Positions 50,990 to 59,910 of a DNA stretch of 64,000 nucleotides are shown in pieces. A model generated the notes under the pieces. The model was not told the DNA's origin, ran no database searches, and saw nothing but the letters and a program-made list of their open reading frames with translations. The position numbers were made by a program, and so were the translations under genes. The DNA is from Geodermatophilus normandii (GTDB lineage Bacteria; Actinomycetota; Actinomycetes; Mycobacteriales; Geodermatophilaceae): NCBI RefSeq assembly GCF_003182485.1, contig NZ_QGTX01000001.1, forward strand, positions 1 to 64,000. Direction: 5' to 3'. The first letter of the stretch is position 1; every line of letters begins with the position of its first letter.

Positions 50990-52668
50990 CGCTCCTCCAG
51001 GTACCGGTGGACCAGGGTGACCGCCATGGCGCCCTCCCCGACGGCGGAGGCGACCCGCTTGACCGACTGGGAGCGCACGTCCCCGGCGACGAACACCCCG
51101 GGGACGCTGGACTCCAGGAAGAACGGGTCGCGCTGCAGCCGCCAGCCCGGCGGCCGCTCGCCGTCGACGAGCAGATCCGGCCCGGTGAGCACGAACCCGC
51201 GCGCGTCGCGGGCCAGCACGCCGTCGAGCCAGTCGGTCCGCGGCTCGGCGCCGATGAAGACGAACAGGTGCGACGTCGGGACGGTCTCCACCCGGCCGGC
51301 GGAGTCGAGGAGCTCGATCTCCTCGAGGTGGTCCCCGCCGCGGGCGGCGGTCACGGTGGTGCCGGTGCGGACGACGACGTTCGGGATGTCGGCGAGCTGC
51401 CGCACGAGGTAGTGCGACATCGACGCCTCCAGGGAGCTGCCGCGGACGACGAGGGTCACGCAGCTGGCGTGACGGGAGAAGAACACCGCCGACTGCCCCG
51501 CCGAGTTGGCCCCGCCGACGACGTAGACGGGCTGGTCCTGGCAGGCGGCGGCCTCGGTGAGCGCGGAGCCGTAGTAGACGCCGCGGCCGGTGAACCCGTC
51601 GGCGCCGTCGGCGGGCAGCGTCCGGTAGGCGACGCCGGTGGCGAGGACCACGGAGTGCGCGGCGATGCTGCCGCCGTCGGCGAAGTGCACCACCCGCGCC
51701 GGGCCGCGGACCTCCAGCGCGGTCACCTTGCGGGCGGTGAGCACCTCGGCGCCGAAGCGGGTGGCCTGCCGCCGGGCGCGGTCGGCCAGCTGCCCGCCGG
51801 AGACGCCGTCGGGGAAGCCGAGGTAGTTCTCGATGCGGCTGCTCTGCCCGGCCTGCCCGCCGGTGGCCGAGCGCTCGACGAGCACGGTGCGCAGCCCCTC
51901 GGAGGCGGCGTAGACGGCGGCGCCGAGGCCGGCCGGGCCGCCGCCGACCACGACGAGGTCGTAGAAGTCGGTGCTCGGCTCGACGGTGAGCCCGACCGCG
52001 GCGGCCAGCTGCGCCTCGGTGGGCGCCAGCAGGGCCGCGCCGCCGGGCGGCACGACGACGGGGACGTCGTCCGGACCCGCGCCGGCGGCGGCCAGGATCC
52101 GCCGGCCGTCGTTGTCCTCGACGCTGTACCACCGGTACGGGACGGCGTTGCGGGCCAGGAAGTCGCGGGCGGCGAAGGACGGCGCCGACCAGTGGTGGCC
52201 GACGAGCTTGACCTCCTCGACGGCGGTGTCGGGGCTGGCCGCCCAGGTCTCGATCATCGCGTCGACCACCGGGTAGAGCTTCTCCTCGGGGGGCTCCCAC
52301 GGCTTGAGCAGGTAGTGGTCGACGTCGACGAGGTTGATCGCCTGGATGGCGGCGTCGGTGTCGGCGTAGGCGGTGAGCAGCGCCCGGCGTGCGCGGGGGA
52401 AGAGGTCCATCGCCTGCTCGAGGAACTCGATGCCGTTCATGCCCGGCATCCGGTAGTCGGCGAGCACCGCCGCGACGCGGTCGCCGCGCAGCGTGAGCTC
52501 GCGCAGGGCCTCCAGCGCCTCCTCGCCCGAGGACGCGCGGACGACGCGGAACCGCTCGCCGTAGTGGCGGCGCAGGTCGCGGGCCACCGCCCGGGACACC
52601 CCGGGGTCGTCGTCGACGGTGAGGAGCACGGGACGGGCCCGCGCACCGGCCTCGGGGGTCTGGGTCAT
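50986..52668 (-). CDS. Receiver domain fused to thioredoxin-reductase-like flavoprotein lacking CxxC
   Basis: 560 aa from ATG 52668, with AGGAGG upstream. Residues about 12-135 are a response-regulator receiver (acidic pocket TVDDDPG, phospho-acceptor Asp71 in VLADYRMPGMNG, LLKPWEP). A linker of about 100 residues leads to an NAD(P)H/FAD oxidoreductase of the thioredoxin-reductase type (VVVGGGPAGLGAAVYAASEG, RIENYLGFPDGVSGGQLADR, VYVVGGANSAGQSA, VFVAGDVRSQSVKRVASAVGEG). Where thioredoxin reductase has its CATC disulfide, this protein reads GSALTEAAACQ, so the redox pair is absent. Phosphorylation may control NAD(P)H oxidation or another flavin reaction. Confidence 0.9.
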   Translation of the reverse strand: MTQTPEAGARARPVLLTVDDDPGVSRAVARDLRRHYGERFRVVRASSGEEALEALRELTLRGDRVAAVLADYRMPGMNGIEFLEQAMDLFPRARRALLTAYADTDAAIQAINLVDVDHYLLKPWEPPEEKLYPVVDAMIETWAASPDTAVEEVKLVGHHWSAPSFAARDFLARNAVPYRWYSVEDNDGRRILAAAGAGPDDVPVVVPPGGAALLAPTEAQLAAAVGLTVEPSTDFYDLVVVGGGPAGLGAAVYAASEGLRTVLVERSATGGQAGQSSRIENYLGFPDGVSGGQLADRARRQATRFGAEVLTARKVTALEVRGPARVVHFADGGSIAAHSVVLATGVAYRTLPADGADGFTGRGVYYGSALTEAAACQDQPVYVVGGANSAGQSAVFFSRHASCVTLVVRGSSLEASMSHYLVRQLADIPNVVVRTGTTVTAARGGDHLEEIELLDSAGRVETVPTSHLFVFIGAEPRTDWLDGVLARDARGFVLTGPDLLVDGERPPGWRLQRDPFFLESSVPGVFVAGDVRSQSVKRVASAVGEGAMAVTLVHRYLEER

Positions 52669-54227
52669 GGTTCCTCCTGGGGGACGGAGCGGGGCGCGGC
52701 GTCCCCGGGCGGTCCGCCCACGGGGACCCGGGGGTGCAGCTGGGGGGCGTCGACGCCGCAGTGCAGGCACTCCTCCACGGCCATCCGGCCCCGGGCGGGT
52801 GCGGTCCCCGTGCGCGCGGGAGCCAGCGGGCGGCGGATGCCGGCGAGGGCCACCAGGGCACCGGCGGCCAGCAGCCCGGCGCAGATGAGCACGGCCGTCC
52901 GGAAGCCCGAGCCGAACGCGGCCGGGTCGGCGTAGTCGTCGCCGCCGATGCCGGCCGCGACGGGGACCACGGCCACCGCGAGCAGGCTCGCCGCGCGCGC
53001 GACCGCGTTGTTGACCCCGGAGGCGACACCCGCGAAGCGGTCCTCGGCGGAGTCGAGCACGGTCGCGGTCAGCGGCGCGACCAGCAGCGTCAGCCCCGCG
53101 CCGAACAGCACGGTCGCGGGCAGGACGTCGAGCACGTAGGACGCGCCCTCGCCGATCCGCAGCATGGCCAGCAGGCCGGCGGCCGACAGCAGCGGCCCGG
53201 CCGTCATGAGCGGGCGCGGGCCGATGCGCTGGGCGAGCGCGCCGGTCCGGGCGGAGAACAGCAGCATGAGCACTGTCACCGGCAGCAGCGCGGTCCCGGC
53301 CAGCAGCGGGCTGTAGCCCGACACGACCTGCAGCTGCAGCACCAGGAGCACGAACACCACCCCGAGGGGCGCGTAGACCAGCAGGGTCACCCCGTTCGCC
53401 GCGGTGAACTGCCGGCCGAACAGCGCGGGCGGCACGAGCGGGTGCGGCGACCGGCGCTGGACGGCGACGAAGGCCCCCAGCGCCACGGCTCCGGCGACCC
53501 CCCAGGCAAGGACGCCCGCTCCCGCGGCGGTGCCGCCGGCCGCGGTCAGGGCGTAGGTCAGGCCGCCGAGGCCGGCGACCACCAGGACCGTCCCGGTCCA
53601 GTCCAGCGACGGCGCGGCGGCGGGGTCCCGCGTCTCGGGGACGTGCCTGGCCGCGACGGCCACGATGAGGACGGCCACCGGGAGGTTGACGAGGAACACC
53701 GCCCGCCAGTTCCACTCGACCAGCCAGCCGCCGAGGAACGGGCCGACGGCGCCGGCGACCCCGCCGAGCCCCGACCACGCGCCGACCGCCGCGGCGCGGT
53801 CCTCCCCGGCGAAGGACGCCGAGATGATCGCCAGGCTCCCCGGCGTCAGCAGCGCTCCCCCGACCCCCTGCAGCGCCCGCGCCAGCACGAGGGTCGTCAC
53901 GTCCGGCGCCAGGCCGCACAGCAGCGAGGCCACGGCGAACCAGACCACCCCGACGACGAACACGCGCCGCCGGCCGAACCGGTCGCTCAGCGAGCCGCCC
54001 AGCAGGATCAGCGAGGCGAGCGTGAGCGTGTAGGCGTTCACGGTCCACTGCAGGCCGGTGAAGCCGGCGTCCAGGTCGGCCCCGATCCGCTCCAGGGCCA
54101 CGTTCACCACGGTGCCGTCGAGCATCGCCAGGCTCGAGCCCAGGACCGTGGTCAACAGCACCCACCGACCCTGGGGCGTGCCCATCCGCAGCCCGCCGGC
54201 CGGGGCCGGCTGCACCCGGGACGTCAC
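52665..54227 (-). CDS. DHA2-type MFS drug transporter with Cys-containing C-terminal tail
   Basis: 520 aa from GTG 54227. About 14 hydrophobic segments. The opening VLLTTVLGSSLAMLDGTVVNVAL and the motif-A loop GGSLSDRFGRRRVFVVGVV are typical of the EmrB/QacA family of drug/proton antiporters. A cytoplasmic C-terminal tail carries VEECLHCGVDAPQLHP (CxxC). The stop overlaps the next start (ATGA), coupling it to the receiver-flavoprotein and then the kinase. Confidence 0.9.
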   Translation of the reverse strand: MTSRVQPAPAGGLRMGTPQGRWVLLTTVLGSSLAMLDGTVVNVALERIGADLDAGFTGLQWTVNAYTLTLASLILLGGSLSDRFGRRRVFVVGVVWFAVASLLCGLAPDVTTLVLARALQGVGGALLTPGSLAIISASFAGEDRAAAVGAWSGLGGVAGAVGPFLGGWLVEWNWRAVFLVNLPVAVLIVAVAARHVPETRDPAAAPSLDWTGTVLVVAGLGGLTYALTAAGGTAAGAGVLAWGVAGAVALGAFVAVQRRSPHPLVPPALFGRQFTAANGVTLLVYAPLGVVFVLLVLQLQVVSGYSPLLAGTALLPVTVLMLLFSARTGALAQRIGPRPLMTAGPLLSAAGLLAMLRIGEGASYVLDVLPATVLFGAGLTLLVAPLTATVLDSAEDRFAGVASGVNNAVARAASLLAVAVVPVAAGIGGDDYADPAAFGSGFRTAVLICAGLLAAGALVALAGIRRPLAPARTGTAPARGRMAVEECLHCGVDAPQLHPRVPVGGPPGDAAPRSVPQEEP

Positions 54228-54549
54228 CTGCGCGCCACCTCGTTCCTGCCCGTGCCGGGCAACGGGAGGTCCGCTGCTCCGAGGCCCGGCGACGTCGGCG
54301 GATGCCTGTTGAGGCGAGCCTCGTCCCGGGGTTCTCGGGCTGTCAATCGCCACTCGACGACGGCGCGGCCGCGTCCGGCGCCGGTCCGCCGGTCGGTCCA
54401 GGTTGCGTCCTGCTCGACGACGACCGCGTCCGGCCACGCCTCCACGACCGCGAGCCGCCCCTCGTGCCGCGACCGCGGCGGCCTCCGGCATGGGCGCCGG
54501 CCTTCCAGGGCATGACTGCTCCCCACCGTCCGCGAGCCAGGGAGCCGCC

Positions 54550-54744
54550 ATGTCCACCGCCACGACCCCCCGCCGCCGCTGGCGCCTGGCCGCCGTCGGC
54601 CTGGCCCTCGCCGCCGCACCCCTCACCGCCGCCTGCGGCTCCGACGTCGTCGACGACGACGTCCAGCAGAACGTCGAGGAGGGCGTGGACGACGCCGAGC
54701 AGGAGGTCGAGGACGCGACCGACGGCGAGGACTCCGACGGCTGA
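54550..54744 (+). CDS. Small acidic lipoprotein
   Basis: 64 aa from ATG 54550. A basic N-terminus (TPRRRWRLAAVGLALAAAPL) ends in the lipobox LTAAC with lipidated Cys. The mature part is only about 35 residues, nearly all acidic (DVVDDDVQQNVEEGVDDAEQ and similar). It would be a surface lipoprotein with a negatively charged tail. Function unknown; it may share the region upstream of the ArsR-like gene only by chance. Confidence 0.65.
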   Translation: MSTATTPRRRWRLAAVGLALAAAPLTAACGSDVVDDDVQQNVEEGVDDAEQEVEDATDGEDSDG

Positions 54745-54755
54745 CCCCGCCGGTG

Positions 54756-54802
54756 ACGGGTGCAGAGGACTCTTTGCAGAGAGTCCTCTGCACCCGTAGC
54801 CT
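54756..54802 (+). promoter_or_regulatory. 18-bp palindrome overlapping the promoter of the ArsR-like gene
   Basis: ACGGGTGCAGAGGACTCT (54756-54773) and its exact reverse complement (54780-54797) flank a 6-bp centre TTGCAG. That centre looks like a -35 element. TAGCCT (54797-54802) lies 17 bp downstream as a -10 and is 6 nt before ATG 54809. So a promoter for a leaderless mRNA is buried in a symmetric operator. Confidence 0.7.
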
Positions 54803-54808
54803 CGGGGC

Positions 54809-55390
54809 ATGGCCGAGCTGCCGCCGGAGGAGACCGTCGACGTCACCGACCCGCGCACCCTGCGGGCGCTGGCACACCCGCTGCGCACCGGCCTGCTGGC
54901 CCTGCTGCGGTCCGAGGGACCCTCGACGGCCTCGCGTCTCGGCCAGCGCCTCGGCGAGAGCAGCGGGACGACGAGCTACCACCTGCGCCAGCTGGCCGAC
55001 CTCGGCTTCGTCGAGGAGGTCGCCGGTCAGGGCACCGCGCGCGAGCGCTGGTGGCGGGCACGGCACCGCAGCACCCGCTGGCGCACCGAGGACCTCGTCG
55101 CCCAGCCCGGCGGCCGGGAGGTCGTCGAGGAGCTGACCCACCAGTCCCTGGGCCGTCAGCGCCGGATGCTGGCCGCGCACGCCGAGCAGCGGGAGGGTCT
55201 CGAGCCGGCCTGGCGCGACGCCGTCTCGCTCAACGACTGGGCGCTGCACCTCTCCCCCGAGGGGGTCGCCGCGCTGACCGAGGAGCTCAACGGCGTGCTC
55301 GCCCGCTGGCGCGCCGAGCACGAGGAGCCCGGCCGGCCCCTCGTGCACGTGCTCGTCGACCTCTTCCCGCTCACCGAGGACCCGGCGTGA
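54809..55390 (+). CDS. ArsR-type winged-helix regulator
   Basis: 193 aa from ATG 54809. The N-terminal HTH (LRALAHPLRTGLLALLRSEGPSTASRLGQRLGESSGTTSYHLRQLADLGFVEEV) fits the ArsR/HTH_20 group, and no metal-binding Cys motif is present. The C-terminal 100 residues form a separate helical effector domain. An 18-bp palindrome in its own promoter points to autorepression. Its stop overlaps the MFS start (GTGA), so the transporter is probably controlled by it. Confidence 0.88.
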   Translation: MAELPPEETVDVTDPRTLRALAHPLRTGLLALLRSEGPSTASRLGQRLGESSGTTSYHLRQLADLGFVEEVAGQGTARERWWRARHRSTRWRTEDLVAQPGGREVVEELTHQSLGRQRRMLAAHAEQREGLEPAWRDAVSLNDWALHLSPEGVAALTEELNGVLARWRAEHEEPGRPLVHVLVDLFPLTEDPA

Positions 55391-56637
55391 GCGCGCCGCT
55401 GACGGTCGCCGCAGCCGGGCGCCGCTTCGTCGGCCTCACCGCGCTGCGCTGGCTGCCGATCGGCCTGAGCGCGCCGGTTTCGGTGCTGCTGGCCGCCTCC
55501 CGCGGGCTCTCCCCCGCCGACATCGGGGTCGTCGTCGCCGTCTACTCGCTGGTCACGCTGCTGCTCGAGCTGCCCACCGGCGGGCTGGCCGACGCCATCG
55601 GCACCCGGCAGGTGCTCGTCCTCTCCGGCCTGGCCACCGCCGCCGGGCTGCTGACCTCGGCCGTCGCGCAGAGCACCGCGGTCTTCGCGGTGGCCTGGGC
55701 GCTCAAGGGCGTCGGGCGGGCACTGGACTCCGGCCCGCTGGAGGCCTGGTACGTCGACGCCGTCCGCACGGCCGACCCCGACGCCGACGTGACCCCGGGG
55801 CTGTCCCGCGCCGGCGCGGCCGACGGCGCGGGCCTGTGCCTGGGCGCCGTGCTCGGCGGGCTGCTGCCGCTCCTCACCGACGGGCTGCTCGTCCTGCCCG
55901 TGCTGGTGGCCGGGGCGCTGGCACTGGTCGCGGTGGCCGCGGTGGCGCTGCTCGTCGTCCCGGTCGGTCCGCACCGCGGCTCCGGCGTCGCCGCGCTGCG
56001 GGCCGGCGTCGCGCAGGTCCCCGCCGTCGTCCGGGACACCGCCCGGCTGGTGACCCGCGACGGCCAGCTGCGGCGGGTCCTGGCCATCTCGCTGCTGGTC
56101 GGCTGCACGCTGAGCAGCCTGGAGCTGGTGGGGCCGCTGCACGTCGCGGCGCTCACCGGCAGCCGGGCGGAGGGCGCGGCGGTGTTCGGCGTCGTGATGG
56201 CGGTGTCGTACGCGGCGGCCGGCGTCGGCGCGCTGCTGGCCCCCCTCGCCCGGCGCGGCGCCCGGGGGTCGGCCGGCCGGGCCACGGCGGGGCTGGCGGT
56301 GCTCGGCGCGGCCGCCGTCGCGCTCGTCCCGCTCGGCGGTGCGCCGGCCCTCGGCTGCCTGTTCGCCGTCTTCTACGTCTCGAACGCCGCGGCCTGGCCG
56401 CTGTGGAAGGACGTCCTGCACGCGCGGGTGGCCGCCGGACAGCGGGCGACCGCGCTGTCGGCGTCGTCGCTGGCCCTGCAGGTCGGCGGGCTCGCCGCCA
56501 GCCTGCTGGTGCTCCGGCTCGCCGACGCCACCGGCACCCCCGCCGGCTTCTGGGTGGCCGCGGGCGCCCTGGTCGTCGTCGCGCTGGTGTCCCTCGGCCT
56601 GCGCTCGCGGGCGGCGACCCCCGCGCCGGTGGGGTGA
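55387..56637 (+). CDS. MFS transporter
   Basis: 416 aa from GTG 55387, translationally coupled to the regulator. Twelve hydrophobic segments; loop 2-3 is LPTGGLADAIGTRQVLVLSG (motif A). The segment ALKGVGRALDSGPLEAWYVD marks a well-known actinobacterial MFS subgroup. It is probably an efflux pump induced through the ArsR-like protein. The substrate is unknown. Confidence 0.88.
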   Translation: MSAPLTVAAAGRRFVGLTALRWLPIGLSAPVSVLLAASRGLSPADIGVVVAVYSLVTLLLELPTGGLADAIGTRQVLVLSGLATAAGLLTSAVAQSTAVFAVAWALKGVGRALDSGPLEAWYVDAVRTADPDADVTPGLSRAGAADGAGLCLGAVLGGLLPLLTDGLLVLPVLVAGALALVAVAAVALLVVPVGPHRGSGVAALRAGVAQVPAVVRDTARLVTRDGQLRRVLAISLLVGCTLSSLELVGPLHVAALTGSRAEGAAVFGVVMAVSYAAAGVGALLAPLARRGARGSAGRATAGLAVLGAAAVALVPLGGAPALGCLFAVFYVSNAAAWPLWKDVLHARVAAGQRATALSASSLALQVGGLAASLLVLRLADATGTPAGFWVAAGALVVVALVSLGLRSRAATPAPVG

Positions 56638-56681
56638 CGCGGCTCCCGGTTGCCGCCCCGTGACGCGGGTAGCGCCCTGGC

Positions 56682-57794
56682 ATGGCTGAGCTCCCCAGTG
56701 CCCACCTCAACGGCCTGAAGGTCGCCGTCACCGGCGCGAGCGGCAACGTCGGCACGGCCCTGCTGCGGCGGCTGACCGCCCCGGGCAGCGGCGTGGCCGA
56801 GGTGCGCGGGCTCGCCCGCCGGCAGCCGCCGGACCTCGAGCCGTACTCCTCGGTCACCTGGTACACCGCCGACCTCGGCGAGACCGCCAGCGAGCAGGCG
56901 CTGACCAACCTGCTCGAGGGCGTCGACGCCGTGGTCCACCTGGCCTGGGTGCTGCAGCCGGGGCGCAGGACCGAGCAGCTGCACGAGGCGAACGTCAACG
57001 GCACCCGCCGCGTGATGCGCGCCGCGGTGGCCGCCGGGGTCCGGCACGTGGTGCACATGTCCTCCCTCGGCGCCTACGCCGCGGGCGGCGGAGCCCGGCC
57101 GGTGACCGAGGACTGGCCGGTCACCGGCATCCCGAGCTCGCAGTACAGCCGGCAGAAGTCCGAGGCCGAGCGGGTCGTGCGCGAGGTCGTCGGCCGGAAG
57201 CAGGACGTCACGCTGACCGTCGTGCGGCCCACGCTGGTGCTGCAGCCGGAGGCCGCCAGCGAGATCGGCCGCTACTTCCTCGGGCCGCTGCTGTTCGGCG
57301 CCGCCCGGCTCGTGCCCGGCCAGGTCGCCTCCCTGCTGCCACTGCCCCTGCCGTCGCTGCAGGTCGGGCTCGTGCACGCCGACGACGTCGCCGACGCGAT
57401 CACCCGCATGCTCGACCGGCGCGTGCCGGGCCCGTTCAACCTCTCCGCCGACCCGGCGCTCGACGCCGACGGGATCGCGCGGGCGCTGGGCACCACCCGG
57501 GTGCCGGTGCCGGCGATGGTCCTGCGCGCCGGGCTGACCGCCGCCTTCCGTGCCCACCTGACCCCCACCGAGCCCGGCTGGCTGGACCTCGGGCTGCAGT
57601 CGCCCGTGCTGGACACCGCCCGCGCCCGCACGCAGCTGGGCTGGCAACCGGCCCACCGCGGCGACGACGTCCTGCGCCAGTTCGTGGCCGCGCTCGGCCG
57701 TGGCGACGGCGGCCCGGGCCCGCTCCTGGCCGCGAGCGGCGGACGCGAGCACGACCCGGCCGGCGACCCGCGGAACGTGCCCGACCCGCGCTGA
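56682..57794 (+). CDS. NAD-dependent epimerase/dehydratase family protein
   Basis: 370 aa from ATG 56682. Extended SDR: KVAVTGASGNVGTALLRRL, DAVVHLAWVLQPG, HVVHMSSLGAYAAGGG and the catalytic YSRQKSEAERVV. A NAD cofactor is suggested by the first motif. The C-terminal half contains VHADDVADAITRML. The substrate could be a nucleotide sugar, steroid-like or lipid compound. The gene appears monocistronic; the next 163 bp hold no gene. Confidence 0.82.
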   Translation: MAELPSAHLNGLKVAVTGASGNVGTALLRRLTAPGSGVAEVRGLARRQPPDLEPYSSVTWYTADLGETASEQALTNLLEGVDAVVHLAWVLQPGRRTEQLHEANVNGTRRVMRAAVAAGVRHVVHMSSLGAYAAGGGARPVTEDWPVTGIPSSQYSRQKSEAERVVREVVGRKQDVTLTVVRPTLVLQPEAASEIGRYFLGPLLFGAARLVPGQVASLLPLPLPSLQVGLVHADDVADAITRMLDRRVPGPFNLSADPALDADGIARALGTTRVPVPAMVLRAGLTAAFRAHLTPTEPGWLDLGLQSPVLDTARARTQLGWQPAHRGDDVLRQFVAALGRGDGGPGPLLAASGGREHDPAGDPRNVPDPR

Positions 57795-57949
57795 GGACCC
57801 CGCCGCCGACCTGAGCCGCGGCCTGGCCCACGGGCCGGGCCACGGCCGCTCCCCGCCTCCGGTGAGCGCTGACCTCGGTCGGCGGACGTCTCCGTGTCGA
57901 GCCGCTGACCAGCGCCTTTCCGGTCCACAGGTCTTGCTGGGGACCCGGT

Positions 57950-57965
57950 TCGAACGTATGATCGA
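57950..57965. promoter_or_regulatory. SOS-box-like element at the DUF222-HNH gene start
   Basis: TCGAACGTATGATCGA matches the actinobacterial LexA pattern TCGAAC-N4-GTTCGA with one mismatch (A for T). It overlaps the ATG at 57958, which argues that transcription or translation may start further on, for example at GTG 57970. Confidence 0.55.
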
Positions 57966-59889
57966 ACGCGTGATCGGATCCTCGACCGCGGTGCTCGACG
58001 CGCCGGTCTTCACGCCTCCGGGTGTCGGCTGGGCGTCGGGGCCGCTGGGTGAGGTGCAGGCCGCCGACCGGGAGATCTCGCGCCAGACGGCACGGCGGTA
58101 CCGGGCGATCGCCGCCTTCGCCGCCACCCGCCCGGCCTCGGCCGACCGCGCGCAGGGTGAGCCCGGGGCGATGTCGGCCGAGCGGTGGGCTCGGCGGTCT
58201 GCGGTGTTGCGGCCGGTGAGCGAGTGGGCCACCCAGGAGCTGGCGGTCGCGCTGTCGCTGTCGGCCGAGGCGGCGCAGGCGCTGCTGGAACGCTCGCTCA
58301 CGCTGGTGCACCGGCTGCCGGCCACGCTGGACGCATTGGAGGCCGGGGTGCTGCACGCCGGGCACCTGTGGCCGCTGCTGGACAGGGTCGCCCCGATCGC
58401 CGACGACGCGCTGCGCACCCGGCTGGAGACCGACCTGCTGGCGTGGGCGGCGGGGCGGGTGACCACCCCGGCGCAGCTGGGCGACAAGGCCCGCCGGGAG
58501 GTGCTCAAGCACGACGCCCGCGCCGCGGCCGACCGGCTGGCCCGGGCGGTCCGCGAGCGGGGCGTCAGCGCCCGGCCGGACCGGATCGAGGGGACGAGCG
58601 TGGTCTCGGCGCTGCTGACCACCCCGGAGGCGGCCGCGCTGGTGGCGGCGCTGGGTGCCTACGCCGACACGCTGCCCGCCGACGGGCGCAGCCGCGGGGA
58701 GAAGATGGCCGACTGCCTGCTCGATCTGGTGCTGCGGCCCGGTGAGACCGACCTCCCGCCGGTGCAGGTGGCGCTGTCGGTGGTCGCCCCGCTGGGGGCG
58801 CTGCTCGGCGGAGACGCTCCGTGCGAGATCGACGGGCAGGTGGTGCCGGCGGAGACGGTCCGCGCGCTGCTGGCCGCGCTGACCGGCCACCCACTCATCA
58901 CCCCGGCCGACACCGGACCCGCCGAGACCGCACCGGCCGACAGCGCGGCCAGCAGCACCGCACCCGCCGACTCTCGGCCCGCCGGCAGCCATGACCTTGG
59001 CCCGATCGAGGTCCCGGTCCGGCCGGCCGTGCCGGTGGACCCGGAGTTCGCGCGGTGGTGGACGGCCACCGTGCGCCGCGTGCTGACCGAGGAGCTGACC
59101 GGCCGAGGTGCACCCCGCCTCGACCTCGCGGACGTCGAGGCCGCCTGGGCCGCCGACAATCCGCCGCCGGATCTCGCGACCCGGTCTTGCTCCGACAGGC
59201 CACCCATCGACGCCGACACCCAGGACGATGGTCGGTGGGCGCACGCGGATCGCGCGGTCGACGCGGCCGGCGATGCGGTCCTCGCCGCCCAGCAGGCACT
59301 CGGTCGTGCCCGCCGGCTGGTCACCACCGCCGCCCGAGCCGGCACCGCGGACGAGGCCGCCTGGGCGAACAGCCCCGCCGGGCGGGTCACCACCGCACCC
59401 GACGCCCTGACCGCCGCCACCGACCACGCCCGCGCGGCCCTCACCGGCCTGCTGGCGCGCACCGCCGGCGGCGGGCTCGCCGACCGCCCGCGCCTGGTGC
59501 TCACCGACGCCCTGACCGGCGCGCTGCTCACCCTCACCGACCTGCCCGCCCTGCGCCGCGCCGCCCGCCACGGCACCGACCTCGGCCCGCCCGGGCTCAC
59601 CGACGGCTACCGCCCCGGCGCCGCCCTCGACCGGCACGTCCGCACCCGCGACCGCCGCTGCCGCTTCCCCGGCTGCCGCCGCCGCGTACCGAGGAACGGC
59701 GACCTCGACCACGCCGTCCCCTGGCCCACCGGACCCACCACCGCCGCCAACCTGGTCGGCTACTGCACCGGCCACCACCGCGGCAAGCACCAGGCACCCG
59801 GCTGGCGACACACCCTCGCCCCCGACGGCACCCTCACCGTCACCACACCCACCGGCCTCACCGCCGCCACCACCCCACCGCCCTACTGA
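57958..59889 (+). CDS. DUF222 / HNH endonuclease family protein (13E12 type)
   Basis: 643 aa from ATG 57958; GTG 57970 is an alternative start that would clear the SOS-like box. The N-terminal DUF222 domain (about 25-330) is followed by a variable Ala/Pro/Asp-rich insert (about 330-440). The C-terminal HNH nuclease is GAALDRHVRTRDRRCRFPGCRR, then DLDHAVPWPTGPTTAANLVGYCTGHHRGKH, with the DH and zinc Cys residues present. Members occur in many copies per actinobacterial genome (mycobacterial REP13E12) and are thought to be mobile or DNA-damage-linked. No terminal repeats or transposase are visible. Confidence 0.88.
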   Translation: MIERVIGSSTAVLDAPVFTPPGVGWASGPLGEVQAADREISRQTARRYRAIAAFAATRPASADRAQGEPGAMSAERWARRSAVLRPVSEWATQELAVALSLSAEAAQALLERSLTLVHRLPATLDALEAGVLHAGHLWPLLDRVAPIADDALRTRLETDLLAWAAGRVTTPAQLGDKARREVLKHDARAAADRLARAVRERGVSARPDRIEGTSVVSALLTTPEAAALVAALGAYADTLPADGRSRGEKMADCLLDLVLRPGETDLPPVQVALSVVAPLGALLGGDAPCEIDGQVVPAETVRALLAALTGHPLITPADTGPAETAPADSAASSTAPADSRPAGSHDLGPIEVPVRPAVPVDPEFARWWTATVRRVLTEELTGRGAPRLDLADVEAAWAADNPPPDLATRSCSDRPPIDADTQDDGRWAHADRAVDAAGDAVLAAQQALGRARRLVTTAARAGTADEAAWANSPAGRVTTAPDALTAATDHARAALTGLLARTAGGGLADRPRLVLTDALTGALLTLTDLPALRRAARHGTDLGPPGLTDGYRPGAALDRHVRTRDRRCRFPGCRRRVPRNGDLDHAVPWPTGPTTAANLVGYCTGHHRGKHQAPGWRHTLAPDGTLTVTTPTGLTAATTPPPY

Positions 59890-59910
59890 GGCGCACCGGG
59901 GCAGGGACCG

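Noticed and set aside
50986..52668. Plain thioredoxin reductase (trxB)
   Set aside because: It is fused to a receiver domain and lacks the redox CxxC, so the name trxB would be wrong.
57958..59889. Insertion sequence or intein-type homing element
   Set aside because: The DUF222-HNH gene has no terminal inverted repeats, target duplication or transposase around it; treated as a normal gene of a dispersed family.
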